Below, one piece after another: positions 12,219 to 24,943 of a DNA stretch of 64,000 nt. The stretch is from Tetracladium setigerum. Taxonomy: Eukaryota; Ascomycota; Leotiomycetes; Helotiales. Numbering within the stretch: position 1 is the first letter of the stretch; every line of letters starts with the position of its first letter. Location: the NCBI GenBank assembly GCA_031472005.1, contig PZJY01000003.1, forward strand, positions 124,001 through 188,000. Reading direction: 5' to 3'. A program made the position numbers and the translations under genes. The notes beneath the pieces were generated by a model. It had not been told where the DNA came from, did no database searches, and worked only from the letters and a program-made list of their open reading frames with translations.

Positions 12219-14323
12219 TATCTTGGCATGCAGCTCAACTTTGGCGCTTCACCGCCTTCCGGATTCGTGCAGCTTTCAACTTCACTTCCTCAAATTCCTA
12301 TTGTTGAGAGAGGCAGAATAGTAAGAATACTAAGAAATGATTCTTACCAGCTCAGAGCTTCACCTTCTTCAACCAACTCTTTTCCTTTCCCTTTTCCCTT
12401 CTCCTTATCCTTCTTTTCCTCCTCCATCTTGACGACATCCTCCAACTCGTCTTCTCTACCTCCCATTACCACCAACAACAATTTCTCCTCTTCCTCATAC
12501 TCCGCGACGCGCCTACCATGTCCTCCTCAACTCCCCCACCACGAACACTTCCATTCCTTCTCCCAATCCGCGTCACCGACTCCAGAGAGCTCCGGTGACT
12601 CCTCCTCCTGAGCGACCTTCATGGTATCCTGTCGACGACAAACCCAACTCGGAAGCAAACCACATTCGCGCGTTGGAGGAGGCTCACCAGTTCCATGAGC
12701 GCATCCGCGAGAAAGCCCTTGCAGTCCTACACCTGAGCAACGCCGAAGCTCAATTGGCATCGTTGCAGGCTGAAGAGGCTCGAGTGTTTGCCTTGGAGCA
12801 GGCCAATGTAGAAGCCGCTCGCAAGACGAAGGAGCTGAACGACCGCACTGCTGCTATAGAAGCTCAAACTCAGGCACAAATCCAACAATACGCTCAGGCT
12901 CAGGCCCAGGCTCAGGCTGCTATTAATGCTTCCACTGCTGCTGCTACTGCGCAGATTCAAAACCCACCAGCTGTTGTTGCGCCTCAAGCTTCCACGGCCC
13001 CGGTTCCTACCCCTTCGTCCTTCGCCGCGACGGCCACACCCACACAAGCTCCCACACAAGCTCCCCTCGCCGTGGTTGGTCAACCTACCCCAGCTTCTGC
13101 AACCCAGGCTCCTAATCTTCCTCCTCCGTCGCAGATGGCACCACCCTCCCAGCCGGCTCCAGCGGTCGTCTCTCAACCGGGTCCCTCTGGTGCGGCTCAA
13201 CCACCCCACCAAGTTGCCTACGTCCCCTTCAACGCCAAGAAGAACAATCCGGTCGTTCACCCCGACAATGATCTTCTGAGGGATGTTCATCAAGAGTTGA
13301 AGAATTTGAGAAGAAGCATCAACGATGCATTCATTGGTGATCCAGCTTTCAAGAAGAAGGTCGGCGAGATGAGACGATCAATCAGAATGTCCGTCGGACA
13401 ACTGACAGGTTCGGAGACGGATCAGTCGCAGAATAAATTCCAGGTAAGTCCAACTCCATTCCCTCCGACTCTTTTCACACAATCACTAATCAAGTCATCA
13501 GGTTGATGCTATCATGAAGGTGCTCGACGAAGCTCTTTCCAATAAGGTCCGACCCCTAAGGGCATCGCGACCAGAGGATTTCACATGCCTTCCCGACAAC
13601 TTCATCGTCGATTTACGTGATCCTGTACCAGGAGCTGTCAACAACGGGAATCTCCCAGACTTGTTTCTCTTCCTGCTAAACCATTTCGCAAAGGCAGTTG
13701 TCAACCAGTTGGCTGAGGAAGCTGGCGTCAAACCCCACATGGCAGCCTCCATTGGTATCGTCGCAGTCAAAATCTTCTCGAAAATTGAATACCTATGGAG
13801 AGGTCAGTCACTCATCGACATCCTCATGTCCAAGTATCGAATGGTCTGCCCTGTCCTCTTCGGTATCCGGGGTAGGGAAACTACCGAGGCCGGCCGGATT
13901 CAACTGGGCTGGAAGCGCATCAATGGAAGATTCATCGACGAAGAAGCTCACGCTACCCGCATGACTGGCTTTGGAGCTGGGTACGCAGCAATCTGTCTTC
14001 GTGACTTCAGCAGAAGCACTCGCTTGCGACACCCGTATGCCGTATCACGATACTGGCAGGCCATGGCCAGCATCATCGCCACACCCGCAGAAAGTATCAG
14101 CCGAACTCAATGCTTCGTTCTCCGAGCCATGATTGATGGTTATGAAGAGAAGTTCCTCCGCTTCTATGGATCTGCTGCTCTTGCTGCTCTTCAGATCGCA
14201 ACGGTCCACTTCCCTGCTCGCGTTCCGGTTCTGAACGAAGCTACCAACGCCTTGAAAGCTATGCCTGCCAAAATGAAGCATCAAATCGGAATTGACGTGA
14301 TTGAGGATGCTTTCAGACAATAG
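12219..14323 (+). CDS. GLE1: Gle1 mRNA-export factor (5' end uncertain)
   Basis: Gle1 sits on the cytoplasmic face of the nuclear pore and, with inositol hexakisphosphate, activates the DEAD-box ATPase Dbp5 during mRNA export. Secure exons: about 12586-13443 and 13502-14323, joined by a 58-nt GTAAGT...CAG intron (NKFQ|VDAIMK). The N-terminal half is a coiled coil rich in Ala, Gln and Glu (about 12650-12930), then a Pro/Ala/Gln linker. The C-terminal half is the helical Gle1 domain (RASRPEDFTCLPDNF, FGIRGRETTEAGRIQLGWKR, GFGAGYAAICLRDFSRS). The 5' end is a problem: the coding frame is open back to a TGA at 12430 but contains no ATG before 12586. One in-phase solution is ATG 12219, donor GTAAGA at 12321 and acceptor CAG at 12583-12585. 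The alternative is ATG 12518 in another frame, which needs indels. Confidence 0.88.
12377..12427 (+). repeat. Pyrimidine-rich tract upstream of the Gle1 coding exons
   Basis: An almost unbroken C/T run of about 50 bases precedes the Gle1 exons. CT-rich tracts are common just upstream of transcription starts of fungal housekeeping genes. If so, transcription may start near here and the ATG at 12219 would be wrong. Confidence 0.5.
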
Positions 14324-16243
14324 ATATTGATCTTCGATTGCCATTCTCGCTACCAGACAATGGTTTCACAAGGAAGAGTTGGTTGTCAACACTACATCTC
14401 TGACTTGTCACGACAAACATGGGTTCCTATCCTTGTATCTCATCCTTGTGCATACACCCAAGTCCAGCATCCTGTAATACGCAGGAACTTCTTCTCGAAA
14501 GTTCGCATTCAGCACGGAGTTGGTGGTCATCATTCAGGCGTTCTCAAGGGCCATTTTGACAATGGTTTCGTTTTCTTTTTTCTTTGGCGCAAACTGGATG
14601 GTTGGTTGGTTGGATGGTTGGGTGGTTGTTTCTTTGCGCTGTGTGGATGGGATGTTTGTTTGTTTTTTTTTTTGAAACGGGCGTTCGGAGCAGTTATGGT
14701 ATGGTGCATAGAGTTGGCGCATCAGAGCGAATAGATCTCACGATTTACTTGGTTCCTGAAAATCGGGAAGCAATACTAGGTGTTTTGTATTGCACATGCC
14801 ATGATCATGGCATTTTATCAATTGAACTCAATTCTCCATTTTTCATCTTTCCCTCATGTTTGTTTCTTTGACGTGACATCTCAAGACCCAAACTCGCAAA
14901 TTCATCCAGGTCTGCCTCCAAATCGAATTCCAAGAATCCAAACTATGAAAAGGTAATGAAAAGCACTAAAAAACCAACACCCAAGATATTGGCGTCCATC
15001 CTATTAATTTAGGATCGATATTATATATAAAAAGACCTAGACATTGCTTTTCAACTTTCTCGGCGAGAAAGTATGTTTTATATCTTACAGATACTATATA
15101 TTATTTTTTGTTATACCATCCAGACATCAGAGATGTTTTCTAAACTTGCCATTAGCGGTTTCAACTTTCGACTCCGAGGAGTATATATCTCGGAAGTAGT
15201 GAGAGTTTTGATATATATATATAGTATGACGGTGTATAGCAACATCCGAATAATTGGAATATGATTTAGATTTCGTCAACTTGATTCACAAATTGTCAAG
15301 TAACCCTACATAGTTCTGAGGTTAATGGGATATGTAAATTTATCAAATCCTTGTTCTTACTTTGACATTATTTTTTGACTCGTTGAGAAAGAGTAAATCA
15401 AACAACGTACTTCCCCATCACATCCTTAAGCACCCCATTTCAGAAACACTACCTTTCACAAAAAGCTTATCATTAAACGAATCAAAACCTCTCATCAACC
15501 AAAGCTCAATAAAGGTAAATCACACACAACAGCAAAAAGAAAAGACCGACAACAACCTCGAAACGACCTCTTCTTCGTCGATTAATACCATACATCCAGT
15601 AAGCTGAACCAAAACTTTCCTTCCTCTATTATTTCTGCTGTTATTTTACCTACAGATGTAAATAATCAGACCTTCTGGAGCGTACTTAAGGCTCCCTACC
15701 TTACAGTATATATCTTGAAATGAGATCACGTGACAAGCCACGCACCCAGATCCTCAATAATTCCAACACAATACCTTCCCATTATATTTCTTCTAAGTTC
15801 CAACATAAATACTCAAATAGAGTTAACTAAATAATGTCCACTTGAAACCGTTCAGCTTTAGGGTCCATTTCTAAGGTCAGTCTCAACTATGTCATATTTT
15901 TCGCGGATTTCGGGCAATCTTAACTCTTTTCGCTGATGTTCGCTTCATTTTTAACCATGAGATACAACATAGAGTAGTTGTAAGTCGCAGACGTGAAAGG
16001 ACGCAGAGCCTTTTGATTGTTGTATGAAGGAAAAGTTTGAATAGAAAAGTATCATGCCAAGATTACACGTGCAAGTGACAAGTTGTGTTTACAATTTTTT
16101 TCATTATCGTTGTATCATGAGCGGAATCAAAAAGACGACGCAAAAAGGCTCCCAAGAACAAGCCACCCCTATTCTACCAAAATAAATACAGAGACCGGTT
16201 GACACCCCAACACCCAACTAAACAAGAAGCAGATGCTCAACAT
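14324..16243. other. Intergenic, no gene seen
   Basis: This lies between the convergent 3' ends of Gle1 and glutamate dehydrogenase. The middle (about 14990-15330) is AT-rich with runs of TATATA. No open frame over about 135 codons and no splice chain or domain was found. Confidence 0.6.
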
Positions 16244-17865
16244 CTACCACCAATCACCCTGGTCGTGCATGGCAGCAGCGACCTTGACGAAGCCAGCAAT
16301 GTTGCTTCCAGCCACCAGGGAAGGAAGCTCACCATCCTTTGGTGCGACATACTTCTTAGCAGTCTCCAAACCGTTCTTGAAGGCAGCCTCCATGATACCC
16401 TTCAACTTTTCATCAACCTCCTCAGAGGTCCAGCTGATGCGCTGGCTGTTCTGTGCCATCTCCAAACCAGAGACAGCAACACCACCGGCGTTGGCAGCCT
16501 TACCTGGTGCGTACCAGATGGCCTCTCCCTTCTTCTCTGCGCGGTTGGCCTCGAACACGTCGATGGCTGCTTGTGTGCAGCCCATGTTGGAACCCTCAGC
16601 GATGAAACGGGCACCAGTTGCAACAAGAGCCTCAGCTTCCTCCTTGCTGACCTCGTTCTGGGTGGCACAAGGAAGGGCAATGTCAACCTTGACGTGGGTC
16701 CATGGACGAGCTCCCTCGATCCACTTGTAGTTGTCTCCGGCATCCAAGGCAGTAAGAGCTTGGTGCTTGAGCTTGAACTCGCCGATCTTGTAGATGTCTT
16801 CTGGGGAGAAAGATTTGCCTTCCTGGGCGATGAGGGAACCCTTGGAGTCGGAGAGGGAGACGACAGTGGCACCGAGCTCAATGGCCTTGAGTGCGGCGTA
16901 CTGTGCAACGTTACCGGAACCGGAGATGGCGACAGTCTTGCCCTTGAAGGAACCGAGTCCAGCGTACTCGATCATGTGGTTGACATACTATGAAGAAAGG
17001 TTAGCAAGTGATTTTAAGGGCTCGAGGCTCGTGGGAGCAACATACGTAGACGAGACCATATCCAGTAGCCTCAGGTCGGATCAAAGATCCACCCCAGCTT
17101 CCACCCTTTCCGGTGAGGATTCCCTCCCACTTGTTCTGGTATGCCTTGTATGCTCCAAAGAGGAAACCGACTTCTCGTCCTCCAACACCGATATCTCCAG
17201 CTGGAACGTCGGTGTCAGCTCCGATGTGTCGGCTGAGTTCGCGCATGAAAGCGTAGCAGAACTTTCGGATTTCCTTGTCGGATTTGCCCTTTGGATCGAA
17301 GTCTGCTCCTCCCTTGCCACCACCGATGTTCACTAGAGCGGGGGTCAGTTTTGAATGTTCTCTTCAAATTGGAGGGGCTGTCACGTGGTACTTACATCCA
17401 GTCAAAGCATTCTTGAAGATCTGCTCGAAACCCAAGAACTTCAAGATGGAGAGGTTGACAGATGGGTGGAATCTCAAACCACCCTTGTATGGACCAAGAG
17501 CAGAGTTGAATTGAACACGGTATCCGCGGTTGACTTGGAGCTCTCCCTTGTCATCCTCCCAGACAACACGGAATTGGATGATGCGCTCGGGGATGGAGAC
17601 GACCTTGAGGGCAGTCTTGTATTCTGGCTTTTGCTCGAAGAGGGTGCTGTTCTCGAGGGTGGAGACAAGTTCTGAAAGAATGGAATGTTAGCAATTGTGT
17701 GGTGGTGTTGATATGCGATCGATTGATATGCAATTGATATGCATTTGACATGTGCAAATGCTTGTGGGGGTGTTTTTTTTTGGCGGGGTAAAACTGTGAA
17801 AGGGGGATGTTGAACGTACCCTTGTAGGCTTGCTCAAACTCGGGCTCAGATGGAAGGTTGGACAT
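16244..17865 (-). CDS. gdhA: NADP-specific glutamate dehydrogenase
   Basis: Catalyses reductive amination of 2-oxoglutarate with ammonium and NADPH to glutamate in the cytosol, the main ammonium-assimilation step in filamentous fungi. Four exons: 17865-17820, 17671-17396, 17332-17046 and 16987-16244 (1353 nt, 450 aa, the normal length for the hexameric enzyme). Junction-spanning motifs are perfect (EQAYK|ELVSTLE, NALTG|LNIGGGKGGADF, GYGLVY|YVNHMIEY). The substrate-binding GPYKGGLRFHP and the GGGKGGADFDPKGKS block with the catalytic lysine are in the first half. The NADP-binding Rossmann motif VAISGSGNVAQYAA follows, then ALPCATQNE and GSNMGCTQAA. The protein ends HDQGDWW. Family knowledge: the gene is nitrogen-regulated in other ascomycetes; I made no site calls in its promoter. 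Confidence 0.97.
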
Positions 17866-20230
17866 GATTGCGGAAATGGGTATCGTAAAAACAAAAGGGT
17901 AGGATAATGGGTATATCGGTGGAGAGAATGGGTTGAAGAGGTAATTGGTATGAATTCAAAGAAGCTGATGGTTGTGAAGTAGAGAGAGAGAGGGAGGAAA
18001 GGGAAAGGTAGAACAGGAGGCGCATCGCCAGCTCTTTATCTGATGCTAGTGGGGGGTAGCTTCTCAATCAAGCGGGGATAGCCTTTTCCACCACTTCCAC
18101 ATTCTTCCCACAACACTCCACTACGACGCAGCTCATAGCTACTAGTCTGATATGGATTCCGTTGTTAGGAGCAGAAAAAAGAAAAGACGTGGCTGATAGT
18201 AGTTCGGGCGAAAATGGAGATGTGCAGGAAGGTCCAATCGGTGCTGGAGGTCGAGGCTGGAACATTCATGGACATCAGAGAAAGTGTCAACGACATGACG
18301 TGTTGGAGGCGCCGGGATCGGCTGTCGAGGTACAAGACTCATAAGAAGAGCTAAGAGGGCCAAGAGAGCTAAGATCTCTGCCCGTGGGCCAATAGAAAGT
18401 TGAGGTTCCGAGTCTCAGACACAATGGAAATGGTAATTCATATTGCGTTGCCCAATTTGCCCCATTCTTCTTACTCTTCTTATTACTCGAATTCTTTTAC
18501 GGAGTAATTACAGTATTCAATGTGTTATTTGCGAGGAGAAGAGGCCTCTTCTTCCGCTGATTCGTCTATGCCTTTCCTCCATCTTCTCTCTGTTGAGGAG
18601 CTACTCACTCACTCCTACTACTAAGCGAAGTGTTTGTTGACACTCTCGCTTCGCCTCCCAAAGGTCCGGAGATGTGGTCGCATCGTAGGTACAAAATCGC
18701 CCTGCCTGCATGCGAATAATGATCAGGAAAAGAAAGAAAGAAAAGAAAAAAAAGCTTTTTCCAGTCTGCTGTGCCCTTCTTGCAGTTGATCTCGCCATTT
18801 TCCATGTTACCCTCCATGCCATTCCTGGATCTGTAGAGTTGCATCGCATCATCCATCATCCCTCTCTACATGCTTTTTCTTGTCTCCTTCACCTTCTTTC
18901 AGCCTTTTCCACTGCGGGTGGTAGCTGGTGGTTGTCAAATGTTGTATAAAAAGCCGGTGTCACCGTCCTTATCGTGCACCTCTCATTCGCCGTGCTGCAC
19001 CGCTGCAGGCCAAGCTTCGATCGTGCAGGGGGCGCACGTTTGACGAGGACCCCTTTGAGCCCCTCCCTCAAGTTCCTCGCACCTTCGTTGGCCTCTCTCC
19101 CACCCGTGTCCTCCCGCCCGGACTCTTCCAAGCCTCTAAGTTCCCTAAGTCCAAGGGGGTGGTGTGTCCCTTAGCCTTGGAGGGGTTACAGAAACACTAA
19201 CAAAGGCACAACACCTTGCAGGACGGGGGTTTTCATTGAAAATATTTTCATGGTTGATGCCACCGGAAAGGTGATCTTTTGGGTGAGCCATTTTCCGACT
19301 TCATACAAACCGTCGCGTGTGGGGAGAGAGACAAGGGAGAGAAGAAGAAGAAGCAAAAAGCAAAACTCCGGAGCACTGTAAATTTGGCTGGGCGTGGAAC
19401 ACGATGATTCGGTGCATAATCCGGATGCATGTAATCTTACAATTCTACATAACTTCAGCATCTCCATCCATCGCCCGCCCGACCTCGGAGCGAGGTTGCG
19501 ATGCAAAGCTGCAAGGCACAGAATGAAAAATTTCAGCCTCGCGTTCCTCGGCCGTATTTTTTTGTGTTGGCATCGTTTGTTGTCGTTGAAGTCGGAGATC
19601 CTTCACTTTGCTAGATCTTCACACATCTGTCTCACCTTACTCTCACGAGTCTACTATGTTGTTCTTCTTTTGAGGATTATATACATCTTCTTGCTCTGGA
19701 ATTTCTTCACGGATTCATGCTTAGCTCGTTGGATCATTATTCCGATCATGTATTGTCATGAAACCAGACCTCTCCTCCTCAAACCCTCCACCGCCCTCGA
19801 CTGACCACGAGTCAAAAGTTTGGCCGGCCTCGACAGATGAAAACAGGCGGTGAATCAACCAGCAACCTTCCAACATACATGACAATCACTCTCAGGACCT
19901 CAACGAGAGGAACGAAAGGAGGCTCACTGTCATACTTTAAGAAGGAGGACAAGAAATGAAGATGGGGTTCGAGAGCCGAGTTCCTTATTCTTGAGGGGAA
20001 TCAACAGACGGAATTTCATCACTTAAGGAGTACATGACGATGATTATGGTGATAATAGCTAACGTCTAGCAGATCTAGTTGCAAAAACACAACATCGTCC
20101 AAGAGTATGCATTAATCTGGGAAGCATTCGCAACCCAATTGACCAAGTTCGGTTCTGAAATCATCCTCATGGCCGTCGCCATGGCGCACGTAGCGTCAAT
20201 TGTGTGGGGATCTCCATTCAAACACGACCT
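17866..20230. other. Intergenic, no gene seen
   Basis: About 2.4 kb between the glutamate dehydrogenase start and the 3' end of the DUF3433 gene. It holds an ACGGAGTA copy (18499-18506), a purine run near 18718-18760 and a somewhat GC-rich segment at 18960-19200 with short overlapping open frames that I do not recognise. No exon chain could be supported. Confidence 0.55.
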
Positions 20231-23200
20231 TCAATCGTGAGCATCAACTCGTACGTATGGGCCATTATTCTTCCCGGCCCTCCTCAGTGTAATGTTATCC
20301 TTTTCCACCATCACTTCGTCAACGATCTCAATGCCCCATCTACTCTCCCCACGGCTCTGAAATGGTCCCAATTGGACCAGACTCTCTGCTTTTTCGTTCG
20401 ACTTCATCGCCGCCGAAGAATTCTCTTCTCTTACATGTGCCAACAATTTCTCACTCCCGTAAACAAACCCCAGTACACTACCCAGGGTATCAACATCTCG
20501 CGGTAGCAGCGGCAGGTATTGCCGATGCCAGGCAAGGAGAACAACGGTCGATATAAGTAGCAATCCTAGAATTGCCACAGACAAGATGACGGCGATGGGA
20601 CTGAGATCCAACTTCTCAATTGGAACAGTCACAATGGCTGGTACCGATGCATTCGTTGTAGAGGGCAGAATAGAGTCCTGCAAATAGTCCGATGTGCCAA
20701 GGATTGGTCCAAGGTCAGACGGTACCACGGAATTGAGTGGTTGCAATCCCCAAGATCCATTCATGTACATCGCTCCGTCGGCTTTGTTGGAGGTATCGGC
20801 CAACACAAAATGCTTGAAGAATATCGAGAACACGGTGCTGGAAATATTTGCCAGGGTGTCGTAATTGTGTAAAGCATCCTCGTTGTTTCCCACCAGGCTC
20901 AAGGCTGTGTAAGACGGGAAATCTACGTTCAGACCAGGAAGTCGGAAGTTGAAGGTGCGATCGTCTAAGTTTTCCTCCTTCAGCGGCACATAGTTTTTGG
21001 AAGGAATTAAGTTTGCTGCGTTGACTAGAGATTGAGTGAACAAGTAGCCATAGCTATCAATGATAATTAGTCAAACCACAATCAATGAATCAAACGGGAC
21101 ATGTAGTTTTACCTGACAGTGACATTTCTTGGCATGTTACCAGTGCCATGAGTAGTATACCCATTGGTGTATGGGACGCCGGCAGAAACATTCATGTCCT
21201 GAGATTTGAAATTTAATGCGTTCGGATCTGCTATAGCAGTGCCTAAGATAGTATGATTGACAACAATGCCAGAGGTGAGATCAACATTCACGCTCGCATT
21301 AGCCGACTCAAAAATAGTTGTGCAATTTATAGCAGTGACAGAAGGAGCCTCTTTCCAAATCCAGTGAAGATCCTTGTCAGAGTAGGAAGGGATAGCTCGA
21401 GTAACCTCCTGACGAAGCGGATAGCCCGTGAACCATTTGATCATGATGTTGTTATTACCCGAGCTAGGAAATGTCCAGTAGCCAATCGACGCCTTTCCTA
21501 CTTCATCGACAGTCTCGTTGCTACAGCACCGAAGGCGCATTCCATTGTGAGCGAAAGGGAAGGTTGGTCCTCCGCGTAAATCTCGAAATGTGGTTTTAAG
21601 CTCGTACCCAGTTTTCAAGCTCGCGGGAATTCTCGTGTCATTCCACACTGTCCGATTGGTGAAGTCGAGCGTGTCAAGCCATAGAGTCGTATTTGACATG
21701 TCGATCTGGGTACACTCTAACCTTGCTGTCAATGCCGAAGTATCAAGAGTCACATTCGCTGTCGATGCGGTAGGACCCTCAGGTGTCGAGGTAAGATTCA
21801 CTGGAGAAAAGACCCATTGTTCATTTGTCCATGGAACAGCAGTGGCATTTGACGCGCCCTCGACGATTCCGGCATAAAGCCAGCTAGTAAGAATATTACC
21901 AATGTTGTTAGACAGTGCGGCTAGATACGTCAGACAACTCAACAAAGCGATTTCTCTTTTACTTACAATCTTTCATTAACTCAGATCCAGAGGTTCCACC
22001 CATGCCCGCGCGCCCTATCCTTCCAGCATTATAGGTGAAGATCGCTGGTATAGTTCTGAACTCAAATTCTCGTGTGAAAAATGCTTCGTAGGAACGACTT
22101 CCAACGTTCTGCTCCCATAATGCGGACATGCTGACAGTAACTACGAAATCAGTCAAGAATTATTCCAGTCCTTTTCGACATGCTTACAAATTTGCACGAA
22201 AAGTGTCCCAATAGTTACGAGGGCTAAAAGCCATCGTCGATGATGGATGGATTTCACTGCAGCCCAACCCACGATGGCGTTACTGTACGATGAATCAATT
22301 CCTACCGATGCCTTGGTAGGCTTTCGAGCCATAGAAATATATGGCTGGAGTCTGCGATATACTTGGTCAATAGATTCCCACCAGAGCTTGACACCGACAG
22401 CTATCAGAGTTGGTATGATTGAATAGGGAGCTAGGGCCTCAACGGTGCTGTTCTTAAAGGTGATGTTAAGAGCGTTCGTTAGAAAGCTCTGATAGATACC
22501 ACCGTCGCGGTATATGACGAAAATGGCAATAAGGCCAGCCACCAAACAAAGCAGTAAGGCGAGCAGTATAATCAGGAGTCGACCACGGATAATCGTGGGC
22601 CGCCAATCCTTGCCCTTACTTGGGATGTTCAACTGTTCTGTAGTCGCATCAGAAGTGTTCAGAAATATGGGGAGAGTAAAAGTATACCTTGGCGCACAGA
22701 CGGCTCGTTATTAATCCGAGCGTACAGGATCCCGCCCGCAAATAGAAAAGATACTTATTGAGTGCTTTGGCCATTGTTTCCGAGTCATAATGATCTGATG
22801 ATTCAAATGGTGCTCGAGTGTGAAGTGCTGAACAGATCAGATGAGCAGTTCCTGAAATCGGCGCTGGATCCAGGGACAGGTTCAAAGGGCGACGTTGAAG
22901 GCGTGTGTGAAACACAACCAGAAGAAGGAAGATTACATTCAAAAGGAAACAGACTGAAAGAATGATACCGACTGAACTGCTCACCAGAAGTCGTCGCTTA
23001 TCAAACTTCAATTTTCCTTGAATCGATTCGGCTTCCTGATGGCCAATTTGAGCAAATACTGACTGCATACTTTCTCCAAGAAATCTTTGTTTAATTTGAC
23101 GTGCTTGGTCTGGGATACTTGGATCTTCAATCATTTTGATGAGATCGTAGTTGTAATGCGCCCCCACCAAGACAAGCGGTCCTCCAAAGACAGGCAAAGC

Positions 23201-24943
23201 TCGAGTTTTATATTGTGGTGATTTGAATTTAGAGGTCCAATTCTTGCTGTGAAAGGCATCCTCAAAGCGGGAGACATCCATAAATTCTAAGCCTAGGAGT
23301 ATTTTTGTGCGATTGAATTTGTCTACATCGAAAGACAAGACCGTAGATGTTTTGGTGGTGACTGCGGTTACTTCAACGTCGGCAGAGTAATAATTGCTAC
23401 GGCAAACATAACCCTGGGCTTGAAGCTCTGTGCCAAACTTTTGTGGCGTGGCGTAGAAGTACACTTCTCGACCATCGCATTCTGCGCTAGAATTGACAAA
23501 TGTAGGCGATATTGTCCCCGAACTTGTATCTGATCTAGAAGGGTCATCATACAACTTTCCATTCACAATGTTGTTGCCGATATCAGTGTATTCAAAATGT
23601 GGCGCACGAGACCAGAGACCCCTTCCCATTTCTTGTTGCGTGTAGCCGGAGGTCGCGTAACCCAGAGAACAGCCATCAGAGGAGCCGATGATAAAAGAAG
23701 TAAGATTTTGCGTCCGACTGAGGTCCTCGTCGGGTTTACCAAAACCAAGTTGAGAAACATAAGTGTAATTCAGGGTCCAATTTCCCGTCCCTTGTAAGCT
23801 CATAACCTCGCAGTTGAGCTCTGATTGATAGACGGTGGTCTCGGCAGCCCATTGTTGAGGCGTGGTTGAAAGCACAGCACCGAGGGGAGCAGTCTCCATA
23901 TTTGATGGCCAAAATGGAAGTACAGTGTAGTCGTTACTGACCCAAGCCGTTGTTGTTGTGTTCAACAAGACGGTAGAAATTGTCCGGAACAGCAGCGAGT
24001 CATCGACGGCTGATAAGTCTAGAGGAGTTGTCGTCCCTATAGCCAGGCGAGAGAAGGCTGTATCGGAGGATACAATAACATTCGTCGGCGCCAGAAGCGC
24101 TGCTGAGAATGGAGATATAAGCAGAATTGTAATGATATTGGCAATCGAGCCCCAGAAGAGTGCCCAATTACGGTGTCCAACATTTTTTCGCCGACTGATA
24201 GAAGTGAATGGTTGGGCGAGCCAGAATCCCGGTTTGTGAAAGAGTGTAGACTCTGCACTTGCCCCTTCTTCGGTCCTCGAGAGTCTGGCATATGGCTCAG
24301 TCCTCTGGATGTCGGCAATTGTAATCATCAAAAGTATGCCGTAGATGACTGCAGCCAGGGTAGGTGTGAATCGCCAGCCAAACAGGAAGATGGAAGTATT
24401 CTGATCCGCTCCGAGACCAGCGTTTTTCCCCGAGTAATATGTGAGTGCAGCGACGAGGCCTCCAAGGAGCAGAGTAAGGAGCAAGAGAAAAGCCAAAAAT
24501 GGCCATCTCAAGCCCGCAGGAAGCCAAGTGTGCGAGGATTCCGAGGAGGAACTTTTGAGTTTCGAGTGTTTTCGCGAAGCTTGGGTTGTTATTATTACTT
24601 CCTCGTCCCTGGCTTCATCTGACCAAGTCGTATCATGGTTCTCGCTGCGGGAAGGTCGACCTGATAAATCGTCGTGCGCCCTCGCTCCAAGATCTACAAG
24701 CGGTATGCTTTGCTCTCCAATATCATATCCATGATGATACTCGGTGTCAGATGATTCAAAATACCGCGGTGTCGTTCCGCTTACTGGCGAAACCACCTCG
24801 TCGCTTGTTGTCGTTGTCGTTGTACGATCCAGTCCAGCCCGTTGTTGTTGGAGGTATGAATCCCCGTTTCCTGCTCCCACGGGTTTCCTGGGGATCAATG
24901 ACTGTCGTCGAACACTACTTTCGTTGCTGTGTTCCGCCATCAT
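20231..24943 (-). CDS. DUF3433-domain multi-pass membrane protein
   Basis: Five exons: 24943-22688, 22632-22188, 22140-21967, 21920-21113 and 21053-20231 (4506 nt, 1501 aa). The phases fit at every junction (RLCAK|LNIPSK, FVQIF|TVSMSALWEQN, LMKD|SALSNNIGN, NVTV|SYGYLFTQ). The first 140 residues are hydrophilic and Ser/Thr-rich, presumably cytoplasmic. Membrane segments start at about 147-168 and recur: two near 190-290, one late in exon 1 (SVGIILSVCFLLNVIFLLLVV), several in exon 2 and a last one in exon 5 (IAVILSVAILGLLLISTVVLLA). Large Asn-glycosylation-rich loops lie between them. The two halves look like two copies of the same module (membrane cluster, loop, membrane helix), as in other fungal DUF3433 proteins. 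The function of this family is unknown to me. Two adjacent ATGs (24943 and 24940) could both serve. Confidence 0.9.

Noticed and set aside
18928..19200. 90-codon frame in a GC-rich stretch
   Set aside because: Two shifted frames are equally open, pointing to base composition and not selection; no family.
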